A stretch of 64,000 nucleotides of DNA, taken from Salinivibrio sharmensis. Its GTDB lineage: Bacteria > Pseudomonadota > Gammaproteobacteria > Enterobacterales > Vibrionaceae. The DNA lies in NCBI RefSeq assembly GCF_001995985.1, contig NZ_MUFC01000008.1, forward strand, positions 1,249 to 65,248, read 5' to 3'. The notes beneath the pieces were generated by a model. It was not told where the DNA came from, searched no databases, and worked only from the letters and a program-made list of their open reading frames with translations. The translations under genes and the position numbers were made by a program. Positions 45,892 to 55,056 of this stretch are shown one piece after another. Each line of letters opens with the position of its first letter. Positions within the stretch are counted from its first letter, which is position 1.

Positions 45892-46629
45892 ATGAAGTCA
45901 CTCATTGCCGCCAGCTTGCTGGTTTTCTCGACCACGACGGTTGCCGCAAACTTAGGCGATCTTGATTACATCACTGAGGTGTATCCGCCGTTTAACTACG
46001 AAGAGCGCGGAGAATTAAAGGGGATTGCGGTTGATTTTCTCGAAGCAGCGACAAAAGCTGCAGGTGATCCGGTTAGCCGAGATCAGGTGAAAATTCAGCC
46101 ATGGGCACGAGGCTACGCCACCGCGCTATCTGAGCCGAACACAGTGTTGTTCTCAACCACACGAACGGATGAGCGGGAAGATAAGTTCAAATGGGTAGGG
46201 CCGATCACAGACACCAAGATTGTGGTGTGGGCGCCGAAAAGTAAAGGGATCAGCATCGATAGTGCAGGTGACTTTGCCAACTACAAAGTTGGGGTAGTCC
46301 GTGATGATGTCGGAGAGCATTTGCTGCGTTCAATGGGCGTTGATGAAGGTGCGCTGCGATTATCACCCAAAGCTGATTTGCTAGCCAAACAGCTGGCTGC
46401 CGGGCGGGTAGACATGTGGGCGTACGAGGAAAACGTCAGCGCCTTTATTATGAGCCAAAACAATATTGATACTAGCAAGTTTGAAGTGGTTCATGTATTG
46501 GATGAGTCTCAGCTCTACTACAGCTTTAGTAAAAACACGCCAGATAGCTATGTTGAAAAGCTACAAGCGGGCATTGATCAAGCGACCGCCGATGGCACGC
46601 TTGACGAAATTAAAAGCAAGTACAAATAG
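45892..46629 (+). CDS. Periplasmic solute-binding protein (SBP_bac_3 type)
   Basis: This is a 245-residue protein with a signal peptide cut after about residue 19 (TTTVAA-NLG). The mature protein is a family 3 binding fold: YITEVYPPFNYEERGELKG start, VLFSTTRTDEREDKFKWVGP, and a VGVVRDDVGEHLL second lobe. Such proteins bind polar amino acids or related compounds. No permease or ATPase gene is adjacent and no sensor kinase follows, so it is an orphan receptor here. A strong terminator lies directly after it. Confidence 0.85.
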   Translation: MKSLIAASLLVFSTTTVAANLGDLDYITEVYPPFNYEERGELKGIAVDFLEAATKAAGDPVSRDQVKIQPWARGYATALSEPNTVLFSTTRTDEREDKFKWVGPITDTKIVVWAPKSKGISIDSAGDFANYKVGVVRDDVGEHLLRSMGVDEGALRLSPKADLLAKQLAAGRVDMWAYEENVSAFIMSQNNIDTSKFEVVHVLDESQLYYSFSKNTPDSYVEKLQAGIDQATADGTLDEIKSKYK

Positions 46630-46653
46630 CACAGTTCAATTGTCTGTGGGAAT

Positions 46654-46684
46654 GAAAAAACGGGCTAAATGAGCCCGTTTTTTT
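46654..46684. terminator. Bidirectional terminator
   Basis: AAACGGGCT (46658-46666), AAATG loop, AGCCCGTTT (46672-46680) with more T on plus and AAAAAA before it, so T on minus. It serves the binding-protein gene and the convergent yajQ. Confidence 0.9.
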
Positions 46685-46710
46685 AGTTAAGATACGTTGC
46701 GCCGTGTTGA

Positions 46711-47193
46711 TTAGTCGCGAAAGTTTTCAAATTGGAAAGGTTGCTCAAAATCACTTTCTTTAATCAATTGGATCACCGCTTGCAGATCATCACGCTTTTT
46801 GCCAGTAACCCGCACCTGTTCGCCTTGAATCTGCGTTTGCACCTTCATTTTGGCATCTTTGATTGCTTTGGTGATCTTCTTAGCCACTGGCGTTTCAATG
46901 CCATTTTTAAATTTCACCTGCTGAGAAAAGCTTTTCCCAGAATGCACCATATCTTGGATGTCCATTGCGCGAGCATCCACGCCACGCTTTGCTAAGTTAT
47001 TGCGCAACATATCCATCATTTGGTTTACCTGAAAATCAGCCTCAGCAATCACTTTGACCGTTTCTTTATCGAGCTCAAAGCTGGCTTCTACACCACGAAA
47101 ATCAAACCGTGTCGCAAGCTCACGATTCGCGTTATCAACCGCGTTTTTAAGCTCAACTTTGTCTATTTCAGATACAATATCAAACGAAGGCAT
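46711..47193 (-). CDS. yajQ: YajQ family nucleotide-binding protein
   Basis: The product has 160 residues (E. coli YajQ 163). It starts [20 protein letters not shown] and has the two ferredoxin-like repeats of the family, with [14 protein letters not shown] and [18 protein letters not shown]. YajQ proteins bind nucleotides; a Xanthomonas member is a c-di-GMP effector. The cellular role here is unknown. It appears to be a single-gene unit downstream of aroH. Confidence 0.95.
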   Translation of the reverse strand: MPSFDIVSEIDKVELKNAVDNANRELATRFDFRGVEASFELDKETVKVIAEADFQVNQMMDMLRNNLAKRGVDARAMDIQDMVHSGKSFSQQVKFKNGIETPVAKKITKAIKDAKMKVQTQIQGEQVRVTGKKRDDLQAVIQLIKESDFEQPFQFENFRD

Positions 47194-47245
47194 AATCTTG
47201 TCCTAATTGGGGGCATGACAGGGCCATGCCAATAATCATCAGTAA

Positions 47246-48301
47246 TTAATTACTTTGGCGTGACGCGACTGCGTCAGCAAGTTGTTCAAGCAAGCGCTCT
47301 GTGTCGGCCCAGCCCAAGCACGGGTCAGTAATAGATTGGCCATACACGCGTGATTGGTCGCTGCCCATGGCTTGGTTGCCTTCTTGTAAGAAGCTCTCAG
47401 CCATGATGCCAGCAATCGCTTGTTCGCCATTGCGGATCTGTTCAGCAACATCGGCACACACATCCAGTTGGCGACGGTGTTGTTTTTGGCAATTACCGTG
47501 GCTGAAGTCTACCACAAGCTTGGCAGGTAACCCGAAGTCACCTAGCGTTTGCGCGGCCGCTTTCACATCCTGGGCGTAATAATTGGGCTGATGACCGCCT
47601 CGTAAAATGACATGGCCATCGGGATTACCAGCGGTGCGATAAATCGTCATGCTGCCATTTTTGTCCGGTGAGCAGAAAAGGTGCGACTCTCTGCTCGCAC
47701 GAATAGCATCAACGGCAATTCGGATATTGCCATCTGTACCATTTTTGAATCCAACTGGGCTGGACAGCGCAGAGGCCATTTCGCGATGGATTTGTGATTC
47801 AGTGGTACGGGCGCCGATGGCTCCCCAGCTGATCAAGTCGGCAATGTATTGACCCGTGATCATATCAAGGAATTCAGTGGCGGTAGGGATCCCTATTCTA
47901 TTGATATCCAACAGCAGCTCTCGCGCGGTGAATAGCCCTGCACGAATATCTCCGCTGCCATCAAGGTGGGGGTCGTTGATGAGACCTTTCCAGCCGACCA
48001 CAGTACGAGGTTTCTCAAAATAGGTGCGCATCACCACCAATAATTGGTCGGTGTATTTGTCCGCCAGAGTTTTAAGCTTGGTTGCATAATCACGTGCCGC
48101 ATCAGGATCATGGACGGAGCAGGGCCCGACAATCACGAGAAGTCGCTGGTCGTCACCATTAAGAATGCGACTGATAGCCTGTCGTGCGGCGGTGATATGG
48201 TGAGCAACACTGTCGCTGATGGGGTGGGCAGCTTCCACCTCTGCGGGCGTGGGCATGGTATCGACCACGCGTGTTCGAAGCTCATCGGTTTTCAGTGGCA
48301 T
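47246..48301 (-). CDS. aroH: DAHP synthase, AroH-type isozyme
   Basis: This is a 351-residue class I DAHP synthase, the first enzyme of the shikimate pathway. GPCSVHDP, RTYFEKPRTVVGWKGL, GARTTESQIHREMASALS and DFSHGNCQKQHRRQLDVC are present. Sequence details (LRTRVVDTMPTPAEV start, IAGIMAESFL, GWADTERLLEQLA end) fit E. coli AroH, the tryptophan-sensitive enzyme, better than AroG or AroF as I recall them. I see no TrpR operator in the 168 nt upstream, so control may be only allosteric. Confidence 0.85.
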   Translation of the reverse strand: MPLKTDELRTRVVDTMPTPAEVEAAHPISDSVAHHITAARQAISRILNGDDQRLLVIVGPCSVHDPDAARDYATKLKTLADKYTDQLLVVMRTYFEKPRTVVGWKGLINDPHLDGSGDIRAGLFTARELLLDINRIGIPTATEFLDMITGQYIADLISWGAIGARTTESQIHREMASALSSPVGFKNGTDGNIRIAVDAIRASRESHLFCSPDKNGSMTIYRTAGNPDGHVILRGGHQPNYYAQDVKAAAQTLGDFGLPAKLVVDFSHGNCQKQHRRQLDVCADVAEQIRNGEQAIAGIMAESFLQEGNQAMGSDQSRVYGQSITDPCLGWADTERLLEQLADAVASRQSN

Positions 48302-48469
48302 AGAGGACAGCCTTCCTCACATCTTATTCTGTTGCGAAGCCAGTAAGATAGCAAAAAACGCCGCCTATGAAAGCACCAATGTGACATCTGTTGGGTTTTT
48401 CTTATCAGAATACCCTCCACGCCGGGCATTGTGCGCCTCAGCAAGATAAATGGCGGAGGCGCGCATGTA

Positions 48470-49939
48470 TTAGGATGAGCAGCTTAACGTCAGATCTTTC
48501 TCATCATCAAGGGGACGTCGGGCAAGATGGTCTAAACCGGGGTGTGATCCAAAAGGCTCAGCCAGTACGCGCATCAAATCATGCGTTGGCTGCATGTCAC
48601 CTTGCTCTGCTGCCTCGATTGCTTGTTGCGCTAAATAGTTACGCAAAACAAACTTTGGGTTGGTGGCCTGCATGCAAGCGAGGCGAGTGTTGTCGTCATG
48701 ATCTGCTCCCCGTTGGTGGTATTCGCTTAACCAAGCCGTCAAGGCATCGGCATCTGATACGAGGTCGTTAAACTGACTGAGTGTCTTTGCACTTAATAAC
48801 GAGTCTTGTGTGATGTGGCTGAGCCTGTGAAAGAACAGCGTGTAATCGACGCGCTGAGTCTCGAGCAACGAGAATAGGGCATTGAACAAATCACTGTCTC
48901 CTTGCTGGGCATCGGAGAGCCCTAGTTTATTGCGCATTACCTTACTATAAGCCACCTGGAGGTGATGTTCGTAACCGCCGAGAATGTCATTAATCACGTC
49001 ACTTTCAAGCAGTGGGGTAAAGGCATAGCCAAGCGCAGAGAGGTTCCATAGCGCAATGGCGGGTTGCTGATTAAAGGCATATCGCCCAGAGTAATCAGTG
49101 TGGTTGCAAATATTGCTCGGGTTGAAATCATCCAAAAAGGCATAGGGGCCATAATCGAAGGTCTGGCCTAAAATCGACATATTGTCGGTATTCATCACGC
49201 CGTGATTAAAACCAACCGCTTGCCACTGGGCAATCATTTCTGCCGTGCGCTCGACAATTTCTTGTAGCAATGCGGCATAAGGTTTCTCGGCCTCGGCAAG
49301 CTCAGGAAAATGGCGTGCAATGACATAGTCGGCCAGCGTACCCAGCGCATCGTGCTGCTGGCTGTAAAACAAGTACTCGAAGTGGCCAAAACGCACGTGG
49401 CTCTCGGTAACGCGAAGCAGCGTTGCGGCGGTCTCAATACGCTCGCGCATCACCGGGGTATCGCTGGTCGCCATCGCAAGTGCTTGCGTGGTAGGGATGT
49501 TAAGCCCTTGCATCGCCGCACTGGCGAGATATTCACGGAGTGTCGAACGTAATACCGCACGCCCATCACCATGGCGACTGTAGGGGGTTTTTCCCGCCCC
49601 TTTCAAATGCCAATCCCACAGTGTGCCTTTATCATCACGCCACTCGCCCAATAACACACCACGGCCATCACCAAGCTCAGGATTGTATTGACCAAATTGG
49701 TGGCCTGTGTATTTCATTGCAAAGGGTTGGCGACCCGCAAGCGGCGCTTCTGCAGACAGAATCGCACGAAAGGTTTCACTATGAATATCTGCCGTCGTTA
49801 ATCCAAGCTCATCAGCCAGCGCGGCGTTGTACGTTAGAAGCCGGCCATTATCGAGGGGAGTTGGTTTCACTGCATTGCCAAAAGCACTGCCTAGCTGACT
49901 AAAGCTAAACCGAATATGTTCACCGTCAAATACTGCCAT
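48470..49939 (-). CDS. selO: Protein adenylyltransferase SelO (YdiU)
   Basis: The product has 489 residues (E. coli YdiU 478). It contains the pseudokinase blocks MKYTGHQFGQYNPELGDGRG, HLKGAGKTPYSRHGDGRAV and GVMNTDNMSILG / YGPYAFLDDF. The last residues are LSCSS: the Cys matches the conserved redox position that is selenocysteine in eukaryotic SelO. SelO transfers AMP to Ser, Thr or Tyr of target proteins and takes part in the oxidative stress response. Apparently monocistronic. Confidence 0.95.
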   Translation of the reverse strand: MAVFDGEHIRFSFSQLGSAFGNAVKPTPLDNGRLLTYNAALADELGLTTADIHSETFRAILSAEAPLAGRQPFAMKYTGHQFGQYNPELGDGRGVLLGEWRDDKGTLWDWHLKGAGKTPYSRHGDGRAVLRSTLREYLASAAMQGLNIPTTQALAMATSDTPVMRERIETAATLLRVTESHVRFGHFEYLFYSQQHDALGTLADYVIARHFPELAEAEKPYAALLQEIVERTAEMIAQWQAVGFNHGVMNTDNMSILGQTFDYGPYAFLDDFNPSNICNHTDYSGRYAFNQQPAIALWNLSALGYAFTPLLESDVINDILGGYEHHLQVAYSKVMRNKLGLSDAQQGDSDLFNALFSLLETQRVDYTLFFHRLSHITQDSLLSAKTLSQFNDLVSDADALTAWLSEYHQRGADHDDNTRLACMQATNPKFVLRNYLAQQAIEAAEQGDMQPTHDLMRVLAEPFGSHPGLDHLARRPLDDEKDLTLSCSS

Positions 49940-50123
49940 ATCTTCCCCCTTGGTTTATGGTTTAAGCGTAACAGCTTGGCTGTGGCTAACAAGAGATAGA
50001 AAGTAGGGGTATTGGCAGGTATCGCTTGGTGTTTTTTTTTTTCTCACCTAAAATGGATTTGTTCCACATCTGAGGGGCAAATTGCGTATACTCACGGGCA
50101 TTATTTTTTACAGCACTGAGACA

Positions 50124-50957
50124 ATGATTAAACTAGGCCAATACAACACATTGACGGTAGTGAAGCAGGCAGACTTCGGCGTATTTCTTGATGGTGATGA
50201 ATTCGGCAATATTTTGCTGCCAACTCGGTACGTCCCTGAGAATACCCGTGTCGGCGACGAGCTCAAAGTATTCATCTACTTCGATTCCGAAGACGATATT
50301 ATCGCCACTACAGAAACGCCATTGGTGCAAGTGGGCGAGTTTGCGTCTTTGCGCTGTGTTGGTGTCAATTCGGTCGGCGCATTTGTCGATTGGGGTTTGA
50401 GCAAAGACTTGTTGGTGCCTTTTAGTGAGCAACGCACGCGAATGGAAGAGGGTAAGCCTTATGTGGTTCGCGTATACACGGATAAAGCCTCGGGCCGTAT
50501 CGTCGCTAGCCGCAAATTCAACAAGTTTATCAGCGACGAAAAGCCGCGTCTAAAAGCGGGCGACAAAGTGTCGGTAATCATTACGGATATCACGGATCTC
50601 GGCTTTAAATGTGTGGTGAATAATCAGCACTGGGGGCTTATTTATCGCGCTGAAGCGTTCGGGAAGCTGTTTATCGGTAAAAAGCTCAGTGCCTTTGTAA
50701 AGACCGTGCGTGAGGATGGCAAAATCGATCTTTCTCTACAAAAGCACGGCAAGGCGCGGGTTGATGACCTGAGTGACAAAGTGATGAAGACGCTTGAGAG
50801 CAAAGGGGGCTTTTTACCGCTCAATGATAAGAGCTCGCCGGACGCGATTTTTGCGCTTTTCCGTACCAGCAAGGCCACGTTTAAAAAGACGTTGGGCGGA
50901 CTTTACAAGCAACGTAAAATTCGTATCGAAGCGGACGGGATTTATCTCAACAAGTGA
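50124..50957 (+). CDS. S1-domain RNA-binding protein, CvfB/YitL family
   Basis: The product has 277 residues. It has three S1-like OB domains: MIKLGQYNTLTVVKQADFGV, then LRCVGVNSVGAFVDWGLSKDLLV, then VSVIITDITDLGFKCVVNNQ. A winged-helix tail follows (GGFLPLNDKSSPDAIFALF). This is the CvfB/YitL layout, known for RNA binding and virulence-gene expression in Staphylococcus. I chose ATG 50124; a TTG at 50082 is in frame but weak. It is convergent with the SdsR-like RNA and letB. Confidence 0.88.
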   Translation: MIKLGQYNTLTVVKQADFGVFLDGDEFGNILLPTRYVPENTRVGDELKVFIYFDSEDDIIATTETPLVQVGEFASLRCVGVNSVGAFVDWGLSKDLLVPFSEQRTRMEEGKPYVVRVYTDKASGRIVASRKFNKFISDEKPRLKAGDKVSVIITDITDLGFKCVVNNQHWGLIYRAEAFGKLFIGKKLSAFVKTVREDGKIDLSLQKHGKARVDDLSDKVMKTLESKGGFLPLNDKSSPDAIFALFRTSKATFKKTLGGLYKQRKIRIEADGIYLNK

Positions 50958-50977
50958 CACTGTCACCTTTTGAGATC

Positions 50978-51055
50978 AAAAAAAGACCCGGCACGTCCTG
51001 TTCCGGGTTCAGGGAAAAGGCTCAAGGAGCCATATGCCAATATTTAGGTTGTGAT
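50978..51055 (-). ncRNA. sdsR: SdsR (RyeB)-like small RNA
   Basis: On the minus strand a GGCTC/GAGCC mini-hairpin is followed by TTTTCCCTGAACC, then a terminator stem with ACAGGA in its loop and T7. This is the order of elements in E. coli SdsR, as I recall it (GAGCC-ATTTCCCTGGACC, ACAGGA, GGTCT then T-rich). The stem is CCGGGT/ACCCGG (51003-51008 with 50986-50991) and the T tract is 50978-50984. The estimated start is about 51055, from the -10 below. In E. coli SdsR lies close to yebST (letAB), as here. SdsR is an Hfq-dependent, stationary-phase regulator of porin and mismatch-repair mRNAs; targets here are unknown. Confidence 0.72.
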
Positions 51056-51061
51056 TACTAA

Positions 51062-51068
51062 AGTGTAG
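51062..51068 (-). promoter_or_regulatory. Sigma-S-like -10 element of the SdsR-like RNA
   Basis: CTACACT on the minus strand matches the sigma-S preferred CTATACT with one change, about 7 nt before the estimated RNA start. Upstream TTGATA is too close for a classic -35, which again suits sigma-S. Further upstream, TTTGTGA occurs twice, 13 bp apart, on the plus strand (about 51091-51110). Confidence 0.45.
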
Positions 51069-51200
51069 TCTATCAATAGTGATGTGCCAGTTTGTGACAC
51101 GACTTTGTGAAATAGAAGGTATTATCAGGGACCTAGCGAGCACGGCGAGATCCCTGATTTGCTTTTAGCGAGCCTATCAATGGCCGCTTTGCACGAGCGG

Positions 51201-53837
51201 TTATGGCTTTGGAATGGCGGTTCGCCATGCTTGCCACGCTTTTTTCCCCTCGCTATGCAATAAGAAATGACGTTTATTAGCTGCGATCGGTTGTAGGGGT
51301 TGGTCGTCTGGCGTCGAAAACGCAATCCCGCCTTTTAATAAGCTATCAATGGTGCCACTTTTTAGATCCGCTCCCGTCAAGCCAATAGATACGTCGACCC
51401 CTGATTCATTCCAAAATACGGTGTTTTCACGGACAAGGTGTGCGAACTGCGGCGCGATTTGTAGTTCGAAGACCACGCGGTCCGACAGTTCGCCCAGCTG
51501 GACGTTAGAGACGATCCCCACTTCTATATCGCGATGTAATACCGGTGTGCCAGGGGCGATAGAGTGGCGCGCGTCGCTCTCTAAGATGAGTGTCAACCCT
51601 TTTGGGAATTTGGGTGAGTCATGGAGGGTGAACTGTTGGGTGAAGTCACCGTCTCCGGGAACCACTGAGATATAGGTGCCAAATAGCGAGTCCAAGTTCT
51701 CTGTTTTGGTGAGGCTGAGCACAGGTTGAGTCAGCCAAAAATAGCTACCGCTTCGCGCAAGCGCAGTTTTGTATTCAGGGTAGAGGCGAGCCTGAATGGT
51801 TACGTTTTCCTGGTCGAAATCAGGGCTTAGGGTGATCACCTCGCCAACATCGACCCCTTGATAACGGATCGCGCTGCCCACTTTCACGCCATTGGCCTGG
51901 TCAACCGTTAGCCTAATATCAACACCGTATTGAGCGGCCTCTTGTTTTGAGGGGTAAAGCTTCCAATCTCCGTTTCGTTTATTACTAATACCAGGCATGG
52001 TGCCGAACGCAATACCACCGTTAACCAATGAACGTAACGAGCCTGTATTAATCTCGACACCGCTGAGGTTGGCTTTGATATCCAGCCCCGATTGATTCCA
52101 AAATACGGTTTGCGGATTAATCAGATGCTTATAGCGATTATTCACCGCAATGGCGATGGACACACTGCTGCCGTTAAGTTGATACCCTTCGACGTGGCCG
52201 ACCACGAAATTTCGGTACATCACCGGGCTTCCCTCACTCACGCTGGGCATGCGACTGGCAATCAAGGTGAAACGTGTTTCACCGCGTGCATCTTGTTTGG
52301 CGTGCTTGGCCTGAATGGGGGAGGTGTAAAGCGGATACGTCTTTTTAACGCCTTTTGCTCCTTCGCTGGTAAAGCTTAAAGCCGGATCAGCAATTTGCTC
52401 CATCGCCGGCACTACTACATTGAAGCCGTCACCACTGAGCTCGCCAGTGACTCCACCAAGAATAAAGAATTGCGATTGTTGCTTTACCAAATGGCGGTAC
52501 TCTGGATAAATCAACAGCTCTAAAGTGACGGTGTCACGTTCATTAAGCGCGATGCGGTCAATAAAACCCACTTGGATGCCGCGATGCAATACTTTGGTGT
52601 GCTGGGTTAAGCCATAGGCATCGTCTGCGGTTAAGGTGACTGTGAGGGCATCGGTCATTTGCTTTTGTTGTTGGTGCCTGGTGCGAGCGATGAACACATG
52701 GTCTGGTTTGGCCGTATCAGCGTCTTGGGAGCCGGGTTTGAGGGCTAAATAGTTACCTAACACCAGGTTGCCGAGGTTTTTCAGTCCACTAAAGCCAATT
52801 TGCGGCTGTTCAACCTGAAAATGCGTTTCTTGATTGAGCAACCACGTCATACTGGGATCAATCTGTGCGTGAGCAATCGGACGTGGCTGGTTTTTTCTTA
52901 CCTCAATACGGGTTATCTCGCCGACTTCTAGGCCTTGATACGTGATTTTAGCGCCGGCGTTGGGAAGGCCGTGTTGCGCAGGCAGAGCTATCTGTATTGA
53001 TTGACCTCGCGATGCCTGGGTAAGGCTCTGATAAAGCTTAAAAGGGCGAGCGGTATCAGAGCGTGGGCTGGTGTCAGGTGAGTCAAAGGCAATGCCTCCG
53101 GCTATCAAACTGGCGACACTGTCTAGCTGTACGTCGACGCCAGATACATCAACATTGGCTTTTAAACCACTGACTGACCAAAAGCGCGAGTCCGTTTTGA
53201 TGAGATGGGCAAATGGTGGTTCAATCAATGCCGAGAGCGTCACCCCTTGTGCGTCTTCATCAAGTCGATAACTGTATATTTCACCTACGCGAATTTTGCG
53301 GTAATAAACAGGCGATCCGACATTTAATGAACCTAAAGTCGGTGCCTGTAGCTTGACGGTGGTTCCGGCTTTCTCTGCCATATCGGTTGGCGGTTCATTG
53401 CGAGCGACAAAGGAAAGACTGGGCTCACCACTACCAGGTTGTAAGGCAATATAGTTGCCTGAGACCAAGGTTTCGAGGCCACTGATCCCAGTGACCGAGG
53501 CGCGAGGCTTCACAAGCCAAAACTCGGTGCCACTTGTGAGCAGTTGCGTCGCCTCTGGATAGATATTGGCGTCAACGTAAATACCATCTAAGTCATCCGC
53601 CAAGGTAATATTGCGTACCTTGCCCACTTCCAACCCTTGATAGCGGATGGTGGTCTGGCCGGCTTCCAACCCTTGCGCATCACTGAAGAGGATTTGAATT
53701 CGTTGTCCCGCTTCACTGATCGATTGAAACAGCAGCCAAGCGGCCATCAATAAGGCCAATACGGGCAGTATCCACAATGGAGAGAGGCCATAACTGCTTT
53801 TAACGATCGGTGCGGGTATGTCTTGTTTGTCGCTCAT
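51201..53837 (-). CDS. letB: LetB, multi-MCE-domain lipid-transport tunnel protein
   Basis: The product has 878 residues (E. coli LetB/YebT 877). One N-terminal membrane helix (LSPLWILPVLALLMAAWLLF, about 18-37) is followed by seven tandem MCE domains, each with the G-x2-(V/I)-x-Y-(R/Q)-G-(L/I)-x-VG pattern (for example TIRYQGLEVG, KITYQGLEVG, AIRYQGVDVG). E. coli LetB forms a stacked hexameric tunnel from inner to outer membrane that carries lipids. Vibrio parahaemolyticus MAM7 has the same domain plan and was described as an adhesin. It overlaps letA by 38 nt. Confidence 0.95.
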   Translation of the reverse strand: MSDKQDIPAPIVKSSYGLSPLWILPVLALLMAAWLLFQSISEAGQRIQILFSDAQGLEAGQTTIRYQGLEVGKVRNITLADDLDGIYVDANIYPEATQLLTSGTEFWLVKPRASVTGISGLETLVSGNYIALQPGSGEPSLSFVARNEPPTDMAEKAGTTVKLQAPTLGSLNVGSPVYYRKIRVGEIYSYRLDEDAQGVTLSALIEPPFAHLIKTDSRFWSVSGLKANVDVSGVDVQLDSVASLIAGGIAFDSPDTSPRSDTARPFKLYQSLTQASRGQSIQIALPAQHGLPNAGAKITYQGLEVGEITRIEVRKNQPRPIAHAQIDPSMTWLLNQETHFQVEQPQIGFSGLKNLGNLVLGNYLALKPGSQDADTAKPDHVFIARTRHQQQKQMTDALTVTLTADDAYGLTQHTKVLHRGIQVGFIDRIALNERDTVTLELLIYPEYRHLVKQQSQFFILGGVTGELSGDGFNVVVPAMEQIADPALSFTSEGAKGVKKTYPLYTSPIQAKHAKQDARGETRFTLIASRMPSVSEGSPVMYRNFVVGHVEGYQLNGSSVSIAIAVNNRYKHLINPQTVFWNQSGLDIKANLSGVEINTGSLRSLVNGGIAFGTMPGISNKRNGDWKLYPSKQEAAQYGVDIRLTVDQANGVKVGSAIRYQGVDVGEVITLSPDFDQENVTIQARLYPEYKTALARSGSYFWLTQPVLSLTKTENLDSLFGTYISVVPGDGDFTQQFTLHDSPKFPKGLTLILESDARHSIAPGTPVLHRDIEVGIVSNVQLGELSDRVVFELQIAPQFAHLVRENTVFWNESGVDVSIGLTGADLKSGTIDSLLKGGIAFSTPDDQPLQPIAANKRHFLLHSEGKKAWQAWRTAIPKP

Positions 53838-55053
53838 GATGATCCCATATCAAACGCGTATCAAGAAATTCGGTGGCAAGCATGGTTAACACCACCACTA
53901 AGCCAAAGGCAATGGCGCCCGGCCCAGGCATAAAATCCATAATGCGGCCACGGTCGACTAAGGCGACCATAAACGCAATCACAAATAAATCCATCATCGA
54001 CCATTTTCCAATCCATTTCACGCCCCGATATAACCACATATGTTGACGAGGTGTGATAGAGGTAGAGCGTCGTAAGCTTATCAAGATCAAACTCAGACCA
54101 AGTATTTTTGCTACGGGTACGACGATACTGGCAGTAAAAATGATTGCGGCGATGCCAGGCATCCCATTATTAATCAGACTCGCGACGCCGGAAAAAATGG
54201 TGTCTTCAAGTCGAATGCCGTTGGAGAACAAAATGGAGATTGGGAACAGGTTGGCCGGAAACAGAAAAATGGTAGCAGTGATCAAACAGGCCCAGGTTTT
54301 TTGTTCGCTGCGTATCATGCGCGGATGGAGCACTTGGTCACATCGCTGACACTTGGTGCCTGGCTTGAAGGTTTGCGTCAGTCCACAGTGGTCGCAGCGC
54401 ACCAAAGATGAATGACTGTCAAGAGGCGTTGGCTGAGCAAACGCATCCCAATACCTTTGTGTGTTGACCCGTACGAGCAAGATAGACAGTAGAATTTGGA
54501 TGACGGCGTAACAACCAAGCCCGAGTGAGAAGTGTAAGGTGGCGTAATCTTGAATCTTAAAACAAGCAATGGCCAAGCTGACCATTAAAACGTCGGCCAT
54601 TACCCAATGACGACTGTGAGCAATAACCCTTACGGCAGGACGAAACCATCGCATGGCCTGTCGGCGCCGCGATACATGCATGATCAGTAGTGCACAGGTA
54701 AAAACGAGCGGTGCCAATGATGCGCAAAACACCACCAAACTGGCGACAAAAGGAAACTGAGGCCAGAGTAGCGATGCGCCGGTGAGCACCGATGTGGTGA
54801 TGGTTTTCCCCAACAAATCGATTGAGAGAAGGGGAAGAAGGTGCGCGGGCAAGAAGAGCAACAATACAGTGAGCGCTAGTGCGATTTCACCATTAAACGA
54901 CAAGCGTCTCCCATGCGCCAGTTTGGTTGAGCAGCGTGGACAGATAGCAAGGTGGTCATAAGTTGTCTGGCATGGCTGTAACACCAGATCGCACCCCGAA
55001 CACCTAACCAATGGTTGGAAGGTGGTAAATGGTTTGTCTGATGTCTGCGCCAT
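53800..55053 (-). CDS. letA: LetA, PqiA-family inner-membrane partner of LetB
   Basis: The product has 417 residues (E. coli YebS 427). Two PqiA modules each begin with a zinc ribbon (C18/C21 with C38/C41; then CDHCGLTQTFKPGTKCQRC) and carry about four membrane helices. LetA works with LetB in moving lipids across the envelope. The start follows the upstream ABC gene by only 3 nt, and its end overlaps letB, so all three should be cotranscribed and coupled. Confidence 0.93.
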   Translation of the reverse strand: MAQTSDKPFTTFQPLVRCSGCDLVLQPCQTTYDHLAICPRCSTKLAHGRRLSFNGEIALALTVLLLFLPAHLLPLLSIDLLGKTITTSVLTGASLLWPQFPFVASLVVFCASLAPLVFTCALLIMHVSRRRQAMRWFRPAVRVIAHSRHWVMADVLMVSLAIACFKIQDYATLHFSLGLGCYAVIQILLSILLVRVNTQRYWDAFAQPTPLDSHSSLVRCDHCGLTQTFKPGTKCQRCDQVLHPRMIRSEQKTWACLITATIFLFPANLFPISILFSNGIRLEDTIFSGVASLINNGMPGIAAIIFTASIVVPVAKILGLSLILISLRRSTSITPRQHMWLYRGVKWIGKWSMMDLFVIAFMVALVDRGRIMDFMPGPGAIAFGLVVVLTMLATEFLDTRLIWDHHERQTRHTRTDR

Positions 55054-55056
55054 GGT

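Noticed and set aside
48302-48469. TrpR operator for aroH
   Set aside because: No ACTAGT-type palindrome is present in the gap between selO and aroH.
51124-51158. ATCAGGGA/TCCCTGAT inverted repeat downstream of letB as its terminator
   Set aside because: The T-rich side is on the plus strand, facing the wrong way for letB, and no plus-strand gene ends near it. Its function is unclear.
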